Assembly (NCBI GenBank): GCA_048266425.1
Contig: JBLWZN010000021.1
Coordinates: 1 to 64,000 of the forward strand
Direction: 5' to 3'
Source of the DNA: Cerina sp048266425
GTDB taxonomy: Bacteria > Bacteroidota > Bacteroidia > Flavobacteriales > Flavobacteriaceae
DNA: 64,000 nucleotides
A program made the translations under genes and the position numbers. Numbering within the stretch: position 1 is the first letter of the stretch; each line of letters starts with the position of its first letter. Below the pieces are notes generated by a model. The model had not been told where the DNA came from and did no database searches. It saw only the letters and a program-made list of their open reading frames with translations. Shown here piece by piece: positions 50,611 through 59,387 of the stretch.

Positions 50611-51216
50611 TTACTTTTTTTCTTCCGAAGCTTCCGGGGCGTCCTTTGCGGGAGCGGCAACTTCTTTGGCTGGCTCGGCTTCCGGAGCCTTTTCGGCTTC
50701 TGTTGGTGCTTCAGCCTCGGCTGGTTCGGCAACAACTTCTTCAACTTCCTCAACGGCTGGTGCGGCGGCTTCGGCAGCGTCAGCAGCCCGTTTGTCGTTC
50801 ACCTCTTTTTCTGCTTTCAAAACTTTTGCCTTGGCTTCGGCCTGTGCCTTATCCAAACCTTCCACCTTATTGCTTATCGCTTTTTCTTTTTCTTCTAACC
50901 AGGCATTGAACTTTTCTTCCACTTGTTCCTCGGTCAGGGCACCTTTACGGGCACCTGCCAACAAATGATGCTTTAAAAGCACTCCTTTATAGGATAGAAT
51001 TCGTTTTGCGGTGTCTGATGGTTGTGCACCATTTTGAAGCCATTTCACGGAATGGTCTATATTGATTTCTATGGTAGCCGGATTCGTATTGGGATTGTAG
51101 ATACCCAACTTTTCCAAAAATTTACCATCTCTTTTAGCGCGGGAATCCGCGGCTACGACCCAATAAAATGGTTTTCCTTTTTTACCGTGTCTCTGTAATC
51201 TAATTCTAACTGGCAT
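50611..51216 (-). CDS. rpsP: 30S ribosomal protein S16 with long acidic C-terminal tail
   Basis: 201 residues. The first 80 are ordinary S16 (MPVRIRLQRHGKKGKPFYWVV, KFLEKLGIYNPN). From about residue 85 an extension continues: first an EQVEEKFNAWLEEKEKA helix, then a low-complexity Ala/Glu/Pro/Lys tail to the end. E. coli S16 has 82 residues, so the tail more than doubles it. Long S16 tails occur in Bacteroidota; their role is unknown. It has its own promoter. Confidence 0.95.
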   Translation of the reverse strand: MPVRIRLQRHGKKGKPFYWVVAADSRAKRDGKFLEKLGIYNPNTNPATIEINIDHSVKWLQNGAQPSDTAKRILSYKGVLLKHHLLAGARKGALTEEQVEEKFNAWLEEKEKAISNKVEGLDKAQAEAKAKVLKAEKEVNDKRAADAAEAAAPAVEEVEEVVAEPAEAEAPTEAEKAPEAEPAKEVAAPAKDAPEASEEKK

Positions 51217-51232
51217 ATCACATTAATTTTGT

Positions 51233-51247
51233 AGGGTGCCCGACCCT
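51233..51247 (-). promoter_or_regulatory. small leader hairpin before rpsP
   Basis: AGGGT-CGGGC-ACCCT on the minus strand, a 5-bp GC-rich stem ending 16 nt before the rpsP ATG. It could be a translational control site for the ribosomal protein operon; no proof. Confidence 0.35.
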
Positions 51248-51291
51248 CGATTATTAATTCTTTTTTTGCTCAAAACCTTTTTAAGCGGCTG

Positions 51292-51321
51292 CAAATTTAA
51301 TGCATTTTCATGAATCCGCAA
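51292..51321 (-). promoter_or_regulatory. promoter of rpsP-rimM (TTG-N19-TAAATTTG)
   Basis: On the minus strand, TTG at 51321-51319 and TAAATTTG at 51299-51292 are 19 nt apart. Predicted 5' leader about 70 nt. Confidence 0.6.
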
Positions 51322-51481
51322 GGGTTTGTGAATTGTTTTTTGGGATGCGACAAAAGTTTAGGCTTATCGTTCAGCTTTTACTTGGTATGTCGATGTCCTG
51401 CTACCTGTTCCTAAACCTAATTCGCAGTTTGCATAAAACAGGATTATTGCCAAAATCGGGATTTTTAGAGGTGTGTTTGCA

Positions 51482-51952
51482 TTAGATCGTAATTTGTCTA
51501 TCGATTTGTTGATTCAATGAGATAAAAGTCTCGGTGCGGGAAACCCCTTCGATCTGTTGTATATTTTTATTTAGGACCTGCATTAAATGCTCGTTGTCCC
51601 TGCACAATACCTTTATTAAGATAGACCAATTACCCGTGGTATAGTGACACTCCAGCACTTCAGGGATTTTTTCGAGCTCCTTTACCGCAATGGGATTGCT
51701 CATGGCCTTGTCCAGATAAATGCCAATGTAGGCCATGGTAGTATAACCCAAAATTTTTGGGTTGATTACAAATTTGGAACCGGCTATTAGACCCGAGTTT
51801 TCCAATTTTCTAAGTCTTTGATGGATCGCTGCCCCGGATATTCCAATGTTCCTTGCGATTTCAAGAATGGACTTTCGGGCATCCTTCATCAAATACCTAA
51901 GAATTTCCTTGTCGATACCATCAATTTTTAAACTTTCGTGCGTCGATTTCAT
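51482..51952 (-). CDS. Lrp/AsnC family transcriptional regulator
   Basis: 156 residues. N-terminal helix-turn-helix (IDKEILRYLMKDARKSILEIA, GISGAAIHQRLRKLE) and C-terminal RAM ligand-binding domain (AYIGIYLDKAM, ECHYTTGNWSILIKV). It would bind DNA as an oligomer and sense an amino acid. It lies 104 nt after the saccharopine dehydrogenase-like gene on the same strand, so lysine or a related amino acid is a plausible effector; this is inference. A -7 element (TATCTTTG) lies 60 nt upstream. Confidence 0.9.
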   Translation of the reverse strand: MKSTHESLKIDGIDKEILRYLMKDARKSILEIARNIGISGAAIHQRLRKLENSGLIAGSKFVINPKILGYTTMAYIGIYLDKAMSNPIAVKELEKIPEVLECHYTTGNWSILIKVLCRDNEHLMQVLNKNIQQIEGVSRTETFISLNQQIDRQITI

Positions 51953-52012
51953 GCGTTATTTTGGTTTCTTATTAATGGTCAACTAACGGGTTCAATTTTT
52001 TTCAGTTTAAAA

Positions 52013-52020
52013 CAAAGATA
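52013..52020 (-). promoter_or_regulatory. candidate -7 element (TATCTTTG) of the Lrp gene
   Basis: TATCTTTG on the minus strand with no good -33 partner. It suggests the regulator can be transcribed independently of the gene upstream. Confidence 0.35.
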
Positions 52021-52056
52021 CTATTTAGTCTGCCGGCCGTAAATTCTGGTCAGGCA

Positions 52057-53430
52057 CTAACTGGCTACAAAATCCGGATTATATCCCAAATAGGGCACAT
52101 GGTAATCCTTAAAGACTATTCCGTATTTTTCTAGCTGGGACAGAATGGGGTTATATACTTCTTCTTGCAATGGGATGCGAACCCCCGTGCCGACAATTTT
52201 TTTATTGAGAATGAGCAAAGTTGCCATGGCCACGGGAAGCCCTACCATTTTTGCCATGGCGGTGTGTTCCCTGTCTTTTCCCAAAACTACCATGTTGGCA
52301 TCTATTTGATGTTTCTTTCCGTCAAGTTCATATCCAAATTTATGGTACATCACGATCATATCCTTATCGTGCTCCTCCAATGTCCAACTTTCTTCCAGAA
52401 TTTCTTGCAATATTTGGGCGGGCGTGGCATTTTGTAGGGTAATTTTCTTTTGCGAATCGAACAAATGGAGTTCCATTAATTTCTCCCACATAATATCATC
52501 CTGATCAATTTTGAGGTAAAGCCTCAATTTTAACTCTACCGAGTCTGTAGGAGAGTAGGGGAGGAATAGATTGGTGAACTGTCGGTAGGACATCCCCTCT
52601 GAATTTTCTATCCTATAGCTATCATCGGTCATTCCCAATTGAACGAATATATTCCAAGCGCGGGAAAAGCCAACCCTCCGGATAGTGCCCCGGTACAAGG
52701 TGAGCGCATCCTGCAGGCCATAAGCCTCCCTGTAATTTAAGGAATCCCTATTGGCATAGGCTTCAAATTTTCCGTACCCTTCAATTTCCAAAAATTCGGT
52801 CCTTCTAAATAATTTGTGGTACGGTATGTATTTATAAGTTCCTTCTTGAATAAACTTGGCCGTCCCACCCTGTCCGGCTACCAATACATTTCGGGGATTC
52901 CAAGTAAATTTGTAGTTCCATAAATTGTTGTCGCTCTCCGGGGCGACAAGACCCCCACAAAAGGATTCGAACAAGATTATTTTGCCGCCTTTTTTCCGGA
53001 TACCGTCTATAATCTGCATGGCGCTCATGTGGTCGATACCGGGATCTAGCCCCACTTCGTTCATAAAGATGAGTCCGGCCTCCCTGACCTTCTTGTCCAA
53101 AACTTTCAGTTCCGGACTTACATAGGACGCGGTGACCAAATGCTTGCGAAATTGCAGACAGTCCTTCGCAATTTTGATATGCAGGGATGCTGGGAGCATG
53201 GATACAACAATAGTTGCATTGGCTATGGCATTCTTCCGTTCGGATTCCTTCAAAATATCCAGTTTTAAAACGGTACAGCTTGGATGGCCCGCTATAACGG
53301 CAGGTATATTTTCTGGCCGTAAATCCCCGATGATCAGCTCCAGATCTTCCTCTTGGGCTTTTGAAAGTAGATAATCAAAGAGATAGAAACTGGATTTACC
53401 AGCGCCGATAACAAGAATTTTTCGAGGCAT
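52057..53430 (-). CDS. Saccharopine dehydrogenase family protein
   Basis: 457 residues. The N-terminal Rossmann motif is ILVIGAGKSSFYLFDYL. LVTASYVSPELK, GLDPGIDHMSAMQIIDG and FCGGLVAPESDNNLWNYKF are conserved in saccharopine dehydrogenase/reductase-type enzymes. The likely role is in lysine breakdown (saccharopine to lysine or glutamate plus aminoadipate semialdehyde), but the reaction direction and partner are not shown by sequence. An Lrp-type regulator follows downstream. Confidence 0.88.
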   Translation of the reverse strand: MPRKILVIGAGKSSFYLFDYLLSKAQEEDLELIIGDLRPENIPAVIAGHPSCTVLKLDILKESERKNAIANATIVVSMLPASLHIKIAKDCLQFRKHLVTASYVSPELKVLDKKVREAGLIFMNEVGLDPGIDHMSAMQIIDGIRKKGGKIILFESFCGGLVAPESDNNLWNYKFTWNPRNVLVAGQGGTAKFIQEGTYKYIPYHKLFRRTEFLEIEGYGKFEAYANRDSLNYREAYGLQDALTLYRGTIRRVGFSRAWNIFVQLGMTDDSYRIENSEGMSYRQFTNLFLPYSPTDSVELKLRLYLKIDQDDIMWEKLMELHLFDSQKKITLQNATPAQILQEILEESWTLEEHDKDMIVMYHKFGYELDGKKHQIDANMVVLGKDREHTAMAKMVGLPVAMATLLILNKKIVGTGVRIPLQEEVYNPILSQLEKYGIVFKDYHVPYLGYNPDFVAS

Positions 53431-53439
53431 TACTTTTCG

Positions 53440-53447
53440 TATTTTTG
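53440..53447 (+). promoter_or_regulatory. candidate -7 element (TATTTTTG) of the DUF423 gene
   Basis: TATTTTTG just beyond the start of the divergent saccharopine dehydrogenase-like gene, 62 nt before the DUF423 ATG. The -33 region is weak. Confidence 0.35.
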
Positions 53448-53509
53448 TAAAAAAAAAAGCATTTAAGATTTGAATTGTTAAATTTATAAAAATTTAAGGT
53501 GATTTAGTT

Positions 53510-53905
53510 ATGAACAGAACAATTTTTGTTACTGCTGTTGTATTCGGGGCTTTGGCAATTGCATTGGGGGCCTTTGGCGCCCATGGGCTAAAAACCGTAT
53601 TGGATGCAGGTGAGATCCAGGTTTTTGAAACGGGGGTCCGATATCAAATGTACCATGCCCTATTTTTATTGTTTTTGGCAAATACGGTACATGTTCCAGA
53701 ACACAAAAAGAAATCGATCTTTTATCTTATTGCCCTTGGGGTGATCCTCTTTTCATTTTCAATTTATTTGTTGGCAACCAATACCCTTACTATGTTCGAT
53801 TTTAAGGTCATCGGTTTTGTTACCCCGATTGGCGGATTGCTTCTTCTTTTGGGATGGGTCAGCTTAGGGGTCCGTTTTCTACAATCTAGAAATAATAAAA
53901 TTTAG
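53510..53905 (+). CDS. DUF423 family membrane protein
   Basis: 131 residues with four membrane helices. ALAIALGAFGAHGLK and FETGVRYQMYHALFLLFLA are the DUF423 signatures; the C-terminus reads TPIGGLLLLLGWVSL. Small inner-membrane family (YgdD-like) of unknown function. It precedes pckA by 68 nt. Confidence 0.9.
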   Translation: MNRTIFVTAVVFGALAIALGAFGAHGLKTVLDAGEIQVFETGVRYQMYHALFLLFLANTVHVPEHKKKSIFYLIALGVILFSFSIYLLATNTLTMFDFKVIGFVTPIGGLLLLLGWVSLGVRFLQSRNNKI

Positions 53906-53935
53906 TATATTATTATTTTGATAGCGTTGTAATTA

Positions 53936-53952
53936 TATTTTTGATAATTTTG
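53936..53952 (+). promoter_or_regulatory. overlapping -7 elements before pckA
   Basis: TATTTTTG (53936-53943) and TAATTTTG (53945-53952) both match TAnnTTTG; TTTG at 53917-53920 is a possible -33 at spacing 15 or 24, slightly outside the usual range. Transcription would start near 53959. Confidence 0.4.
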
Positions 53953-53973
53953 CACTAGTAAAAACTATTCATA

Positions 53974-55590
53974 ATGAGTATATCGCATCAATCAACGAAA
54001 ACGATTTCGTTAGAAAGCTATGGTCTTTCAAACAAACGGGTCAACTATCAATTAACGCCGGACGAACTGCCCGATACTACCCTAACATTGGGAATGGGAA
54101 AGGAAGCATCGTCTGGGGCCTTGGCCATAAACACCGGCGAATTTACGGGAAGATCTCCCAAGGACCGGTTTATTGTTATGGACGATATAACCAAACTGAA
54201 GGTTTGGTGGGGGGATATCAACCTGCCCTTCGACCCTGACAAGTTCGATACCCTTTATGCTAAGGTCATCGATTACTTAAATTCCAAGGAACTCTATGTA
54301 AGGGATTCCTTTGCATGTGCCGACCCGGATTATCGATTAAACCTTAGGGTTATCACCGAATATCCTTGGTCCAATCTTTTCGCATACAATATGTTCCTCC
54401 GTCCTACGGCAGCCGAATTGGTAGATTTTGAACCGGAATGGACGGTTATAAATGCCCCTGGGTTTATGGCGAATCCCAAAGAGGATGGAACTAGACAGCA
54501 TAATTTTGCTATTTTGAATTTCACAAAAAAAATAGTCTTGATCGGGGGGACGGGATATACCGGCGAAATTAAGAAGGGAATTTTTTCGGCGCTTAATTTC
54601 ATTCTTCCTGTCTACAAGAATACGCTCCCCATGCATTGTTCGGTCAATGTTGGGGAAGAGGGGGATACGGCGATCTTTTTTGGTCTTTCGGGAACCGGGA
54701 AGACCACCTTGTCCGCCGATCCACATCGCAAACTGGTAGGTGATGATGAACACGGATGGACGGCCGAAAATTCCGTGTTTAATTTTGAGGGAGGCTGTTA
54801 TGCCAAGGCGATCAATCTTTGTGCAAAAAATGAACCGGAAATATATGCCGCAATTAGGAGAGGGGCCCTTTTGGAAAACGTGGTGTTGGATGCGAACGGC
54901 AACGTAGATTTTGCAGATACTTCCATCACCCCCAATACCCGTGTTAGCTATCCTATATACCATATTGACAACCATATGGAACCTTCGGTGGGGAAAAATC
55001 CTAAAAATATATTCTTTCTTACTGCCGATGCGTTCGGTGTTATCCCGCCCATATCCAAATTGACCCCTAGCCAGGCGGCCTACCATTTTATTTCAGGGTA
55101 TACCGCCAAGGTGGCAGGTACCGAAGCTGGAGTCGTAGAACCGGTTCCTTCTTTTTCAGCCTGTTTTGGAGCTCCTTTTATGCCCTTGCATCCCACCAAA
55201 TATGCAGAGATGCTGAGCAACAAAATGAAAGAATCGGGCGTGAACGTTTGGCTGGTAAACACGGGCTGGACAGGTGGCCCATACGGTATAGGTACCCGTA
55301 TGAAGTTAAAATACACCCGCGCCATGATCCATGCCGCCCTTAATGGGGACCTAGGCCTGTATTGTTATGACAAATACCACATACACTCCGTATTCGGGGT
55401 GGCCCAGCCCAGGGAATGTCCCGGTGTGCCTACAAGTGTCCTAAGTCCTAGGGCAACTTGGAACGACGATGAGGCCTATTATAAGATGGCCTTTAAACTA
55501 ACCAATGCCTTCCGACAAAATTTTAAAAAGTTCGAGGCTTACGCCAATGAGGAAATTAGAAGGGGCGGCCCTCAACGGTATGCGTTTTAA
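53974..55590 (+). CDS. pckA: Phosphoenolpyruvate carboxykinase (ATP)
   Basis: 538 residues. GRSPKDRF near the N-terminus, the ATP loop GLSGTGKT (residues 237-244) followed by LSADPHRKLVGDDEHGW, and VWLVNTGWTGGPYG are diagnostic of the ATP-dependent family. It converts oxaloacetate to PEP, the first committed step of gluconeogenesis. Fits a marine heterotroph that grows on amino acids and other non-sugar carbon. Its stop overlaps that of the ClC gene by 4 nt, converging. Confidence 0.96.
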   Translation: MSISHQSTKTISLESYGLSNKRVNYQLTPDELPDTTLTLGMGKEASSGALAINTGEFTGRSPKDRFIVMDDITKLKVWWGDINLPFDPDKFDTLYAKVIDYLNSKELYVRDSFACADPDYRLNLRVITEYPWSNLFAYNMFLRPTAAELVDFEPEWTVINAPGFMANPKEDGTRQHNFAILNFTKKIVLIGGTGYTGEIKKGIFSALNFILPVYKNTLPMHCSVNVGEEGDTAIFFGLSGTGKTTLSADPHRKLVGDDEHGWTAENSVFNFEGGCYAKAINLCAKNEPEIYAAIRRGALLENVVLDANGNVDFADTSITPNTRVSYPIYHIDNHMEPSVGKNPKNIFFLTADAFGVIPPISKLTPSQAAYHFISGYTAKVAGTEAGVVEPVPSFSACFGAPFMPLHPTKYAEMLSNKMKESGVNVWLVNTGWTGGPYGIGTRMKLKYTRAMIHAALNGDLGLYCYDKYHIHSVFGVAQPRECPGVPTSVLSPRATWNDDEAYYKMAFKLTNAFRQNFKKFEAYANEEIRRGGPQRYAF

Positions 55591-56858
55591 CCCTCCTTAT
55601 CCATTTGGGCGGAAATAAACGGAATCCGCGGTGCCAAGAAATAACCGGTAAGACTGGCGAACAAAATCGGAATAAAATAAGCAAATCCGGTCAAGGTCGC
55701 CAAGAGGATCGTTGTGCTCATTGGGGTCCGGGTTACACAGGCGTTCACGGCTGCCATACAGCTAACAATGGTCAGTGACAGGTTAACCCCTGGAATAAAA
55801 TGATGGATTATTAACCCCAAAGTAGCCCCCACAAAGAAGAGTGGAATGATAAATCCTCCCCGCCATCCCGAAGTTACGGTAACCGCTATGGCGACGATCT
55901 TAAAGATTAACAGCGCTATCAAAAATTTTAAAGTGCTATCCCTTGTCAGGAGTTCATTGAGCTCAAAATGATCAAAATAACGGGTCAATGGCAAATAGAA
56001 GGCAATTATACCCAGCAATATACCTCCAATACAGGTTTTTATATAGATTGGTACTTTGAGTTTTTCAAAACCGTTCTTAAAAAACTTGGTACAAAAAATA
56101 AATGCCCAACCCACTACAGTAGCTATAATACCAAACAGTACGGCATAGGCAAAATCAAACTTGTCCACCAGTTCATAGGAAGGAAGTTCCCATGTTGGAC
56201 CGAACCCCATTTGGACTATAATGGCAAAGACGATATAGCTGAAACAACTGGCCACAAAGGCAGGAATAATGGCCCTGTAATATTGTACCGCATGTTTATG
56301 GTGCAGGATTTCCAAGGCAAAAAGACTACCGCCCAAGGGCGCGCCGAACAATGCCGTAAATCCAGAGGCCATCCCCGCGATACTCAGGGAACGAAGTTCT
56401 TCTCCTTTCAACCTAAATAGTTTCCCCATCCAGGTGCCTGTAGAACCCGTAACTTGGACCAATGGCGCCTCAGGCCCCAGACTGCCCCCTGCCGCTATGC
56501 AAATGAGGGAGGACAAAATCATGGAAGGATTGTTCTTGGGGTCCAATTTACCTTTGTTAAAACGGATGTTGTTTACAATCAACTGAATTTCGCCGGGCTC
56601 CCCTATAAAATGTATGATCAGGCCGGCCAATAGCCCCGCTAAAGCCATGACCGGAATCACGAGCCATCCCGTAAACCAGGCCATTCCCTCTGTAAGGTAT
56701 CCAAGAATAATCCAATAGATACCGGCAATGATTCCGCCAAGAAGACCAAGTAGGGCCCACAGGATAAACATACGACTAAATACAAAGGGATTAAACCGGA
56801 TGGGCTGATCTAGGATATCTAGATAGGTGACTAATTTTCTTCTTCTCTTTAACTTCAA
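55587..56858 (-). CDS. ClC-family chloride channel/antiporter
   Basis: 423 residues with about ten membrane segments. The selectivity segment reads GGSLGPEAPLVQVTGSTG (with the gating Glu in GPEAP) and GWRGGFIIPLF is the GxFxP motif. The start is a TTG at 56858 with AAGGAG, a rare good Shine-Dalgarno here, 9-14 nt before it; the next ATG is 30 codons in and would cut the first helix. It transports chloride, probably coupled to protons. It lacks a cytoplasmic CBS domain. Confidence 0.9.
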   Translation of the reverse strand: MKLKRRRKLVTYLDILDQPIRFNPFVFSRMFILWALLGLLGGIIAGIYWIILGYLTEGMAWFTGWLVIPVMALAGLLAGLIIHFIGEPGEIQLIVNNIRFNKGKLDPKNNPSMILSSLICIAAGGSLGPEAPLVQVTGSTGTWMGKLFRLKGEELRSLSIAGMASGFTALFGAPLGGSLFALEILHHKHAVQYYRAIIPAFVASCFSYIVFAIIVQMGFGPTWELPSYELVDKFDFAYAVLFGIIATVVGWAFIFCTKFFKNGFEKLKVPIYIKTCIGGILLGIIAFYLPLTRYFDHFELNELLTRDSTLKFLIALLIFKIVAIAVTVTSGWRGGFIIPLFFVGATLGLIIHHFIPGVNLSLTIVSCMAAVNACVTRTPMSTTILLATLTGFAYFIPILFASLTGYFLAPRIPFISAQMDKEG

Positions 56859-56901
56859 AATAAAGGCTCCTTGATAATGGATTGTGTTTTTTAAACGGCG
56901 A

Positions 56902-56931
56902 CAAAGTTACAAATTGAACATGGGGATTCAA
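56902..56931 (-). promoter_or_regulatory. promoter of the ClC gene (TTG-N19-TAACTTTG)
   Basis: On the minus strand, TTG (56931-56929) and TAACTTTG (56909-56902) are 19 nt apart. Predicted 5' leader about 37 nt. Confidence 0.6.
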
Positions 56932-57037
56932 GATTTGGGAGCATTATTTATTGGCATGTTGGTACATACGGTCTATGCTTACAGAAAGGATAGATGGTGA
57001 CTTTTATTGATATGTTTCTGATGGCGATAGAATTACT

Positions 57038-57934
57038 TTAGGATTTAATGTAATCCATGAGCTTACGGGGTCCTTCCAAAATTATCCTTACGACTTGGAG
57101 TGTGCCGTTTTCTTTGGTCGAAATTTCCCATTTGACCAAAGTGATACTGCCATTTTCAATTTCTAGGGCCGTAATACTTCTGGGATGAACACAGCAACCA
57201 TCATTGAACATGGGAATCTCTCCCGGGTCGGGAAATCGTGGACGGTGGGTGTGGCCTATTACCGTGACTAGTCCATTGTTCTGAACAATCCATTTCTTTA
57301 CCCTTAGCTCCAACTTAAGGAGCTCCTTATAATTCTTGGCCGGACTGGTGGGATCCGATATTCCCCAAATTTGGAGTGGCTTCCACAATACACGGACCAT
57401 AAATCGGTTCCAGCGCCAAAGGGTATAGTTCCACCAGTCCGCTTGGTGTCCGTGGGTCAAAAAAATTTGTTGACCGGTTTCCCCATGTTCTAAAATTAAG
57501 GCTTCATGGTAGCTGATATCCTCAAAAAGCTCCTTGTCCCTTCCGTCGATAGGTTCAAAAAAGCTGGACAGGGTTTTTTTTACATACTTTGGATCTTGAT
57601 ACACCATATCATGGTTGCCCCATATCATATGTAATCTATTTTCCCAATGAAATTTTCTCAGTAACAGGTAGACGTTCTTATGGGCCGTAAAAATGGACTC
57701 AAAACCGATATTTTCCCAGAGCTCGTCCCCATCGCCCAATTCAACATAGGTGAAGCCTTCTTTATAATATTGTTGAAGGGCATGGTAGTAAATATTTCTA
57801 TTGTTGGCAAAGTCATCGGCAAAGCTGTTATCCCCCCGATGGCAGTCACTGAACAGAATTAATTTTGAAGTATCGTCAAACGGGATCACCTTGGCATCTT
57901 GGTAAGCTCTCGTTAATCTTGTTTGGGAAGACAT
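57038..57934 (-). CDS. Calcineurin-like metallophosphoesterase
   Basis: 298 residues from the ATG at 57934; the codon two places upstream is TTG. Metal motifs: LFSDCHRGD, ELGDGDELWEN, MIWGNHDMV, FLTHGHQADWW and VIGHTHRPRF, the complete set of the two-metal calcineurin-like fold. It resembles LpxH-like or serine/threonine-phosphatase-like enzymes, but the substrate cannot be told. No signal peptide. The IS1595-family element is inserted about 180 nt upstream of its start. Confidence 0.9.
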   Translation of the reverse strand: MSSQTRLTRAYQDAKVIPFDDTSKLILFSDCHRGDNSFADDFANNRNIYYHALQQYYKEGFTYVELGDGDELWENIGFESIFTAHKNVYLLLRKFHWENRLHMIWGNHDMVYQDPKYVKKTLSSFFEPIDGRDKELFEDISYHEALILEHGETGQQIFLTHGHQADWWNYTLWRWNRFMVRVLWKPLQIWGISDPTSPAKNYKELLKLELRVKKWIVQNNGLVTVIGHTHRPRFPDPGEIPMFNDGCCVHPRSITALEIENGSITLVKWEISTKENGTLQVVRIILEGPRKLMDYIKS

Positions 57935-58107
57935 AAGCAATTCCAGTTATCGGATGTTAGGTACAAGGTGCTACAATTATTTTTAAAGATGAAGGTCTAA
58001 CTGTTTTAAAGGATCAAGTGACAAAGGAATCGGGACAGATTCCAATGAATTAGCATATGTATTGGTGATTGTTTGATCCGTTCTGTCATGAACGATATTC
58101 TGTCTTT

Positions 58108-58115
58108 TCTCCATT
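58108..58115. repeat. left 8-bp target-site duplication of the IS element
   Basis: TCTCCATT directly flanks the left inverted repeat and is repeated at 59075-59082 next to the right one. Eight base pairs is the usual duplication size of IS1595-family elements. Confidence 0.95.
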
Positions 58116-59074
58116 TTGAGTTATACACATTATTTCTATATCTTTATTCCTTTAAAAATAAGGAAAATGGAACAATTTAACGGACAAAATATAATAGACT
58201 TCTTAAAAGCATTCCCCGATGACGGTTCCTGCAAGCACTATTTGGCCGATCTGAAATGGCAGGACGGTTTCCAATGTGCCAAGTGCGGGCACGAGAGCGG
58301 GCACCGGCGAAAGGACCATGGCTATTTCTGTTACCGCTGCAGCCATATTGAAAGCCCGACCTCCGGTACGCTTTTCCATAGGGTAAAGTTCGGTCTTCAC
58401 AAGGCTTTTTGCATCGCTTTTGAAATGAGCACTTCCAGCAAGGGTATTTCCAGCATACAGATGGGCAAGCGCTACGGCATCCGTCAAGGTACTGCCTGGT
58501 TCTTTATGCAAAAGGTGCGCAAGGCCATGGAAAGCAGCCAAAAATGGCCACTGTCCGAACTGGTACATGTAGATGAATTTGTTGTCGGAGGTTACGAGGA
58601 GGGCAAGAAAGGAAGGAGCTATAACACCAACAAGACCAAAGTGATAGTCGGTGTGGAGCTCAACGAAAAACGTGGCATAAAACGGGCCTATGCCCAAGTT
58701 ATAGATGATTACTCCTCCAAATCGTTCACTCCCTTCTTTGAGCAATACATCTCCAAAGATGCCAGGGTCGTCACCGACAAATGGAGAGGCTACTCACCCC
58801 TGAAAAAGGACTACGACATCACCCAGATACCCAGCGGCAACGGGAAAAATTTCAAAGAACTACATTTGGTCATCCATCAGATCAAATCTTGGATAAGGAC
58901 TATCCCGACCCACGCATCGAAACATCATGCCAAAAAGTATCTCGACGAGTTCTCCTTCAGGTTGAACCGTTCCCAGTTCAAACAATCCATTTTTCATAAG
59001 ACCATCGAGAGAATGGTAAAACACAAACCTTTATACCAATATCAAATCATAGGGAACTTAAGTGTATAACTCAA
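58116..59074 (+). mobile_element. intact IS1595-family insertion sequence (959 bp)
   Basis: The element is bounded by perfect 13-bp inverted repeats TTGAGTTATACAC (58116-58128) and GTGTATAACTCAA (59062-59074), flanked by 8-bp target duplications TCTCCATT. It encodes one transposase reading through almost its full length, whose stop codon lies within the right repeat. The undegraded ends suggest recent insertion and possible activity. Confidence 0.95.
58167..59069 (+). CDS. IS1595-family transposase
   Basis: 300 residues from the ATG at 58167. N-terminal zinc ribbon with two CxxC pairs (CAKCGHESG... YFCYRCSH). The DDE-type nuclease has Asp in VHVDEFVVGGYEEGKKG and in VVTDKWRGY, and the C-terminal segment KKYLDEFSFRLNR is typical. 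It catalyses cut-and-paste transposition of the 959-bp element. The frame is complete. AAGGAAA sits just before the ATG. Confidence 0.94.
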   Translation: MEQFNGQNIIDFLKAFPDDGSCKHYLADLKWQDGFQCAKCGHESGHRRKDHGYFCYRCSHIESPTSGTLFHRVKFGLHKAFCIAFEMSTSSKGISSIQMGKRYGIRQGTAWFFMQKVRKAMESSQKWPLSELVHVDEFVVGGYEEGKKGRSYNTNKTKVIVGVELNEKRGIKRAYAQVIDDYSSKSFTPFFEQYISKDARVVTDKWRGYSPLKKDYDITQIPSGNGKNFKELHLVIHQIKSWIRTIPTHASKHHAKKYLDEFSFRLNRSQFKQSIFHKTIERMVKHKPLYQYQIIGNLSV

Positions 59075-59082
59075 TCTCCATT
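59075..59082. repeat. right 8-bp target-site duplication of the IS element
   Basis: TCTCCATT, identical to the copy left of the element. Confidence 0.95.
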
Positions 59083-59387
59083 TATTTGGGGTCGATATTT
59101 TCATCTTGCTACGACATTTTGCAAAGGGCCCTGATACAATGTGTTTTGGCTTATAAATATCCAAAAAATATAAGGAACTGGAAAAATTTTTACTTACCGA
59201 AGATCAGAACCAATAAAAAAGCCCGTGCTTTAGGCACGAGCTTGATATTGGTAATTTATCCTGGAGCAAATTAATACCGTGCGGGATGAAAATAAATGGT
59301 TTAATAATAGTCTTGCCGTTCCCACATTTCAACAATATGCGAAATGCCAAACATTTATAATTTTAGGTCAAAAATTTCCCGTTCCAA
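59083..59387. other. 305-nt gap right of the IS element
   Basis: Holds the target duplication's continuation and the terminator of the haloperoxidase gene (59214-59241). No gene or RNA was recognised. AT-rich. Confidence 0.6.
59214..59241 (-). terminator. intrinsic terminator of the haloperoxidase gene
   Basis: GCTCGTGC / GCACGGGC stem of 8 bp with one mismatch and a 5-nt loop, followed on the minus strand by six T. It lies about 150 nt after the stop at 59388. Confidence 0.75.

Noticed and set aside
54337..55086. 249-codon minus-strand frame inside pckA
   Set aside because: Antisense to a highly conserved enzyme; no family motif.
57941..59160. Possible minus-strand gene disrupted by the IS element
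   Set aside because: Joining the two IS flanks (one duplication removed) gives only a short open frame of about 45 codons, with no protein-like motif; no evidence that a gene was interrupted.
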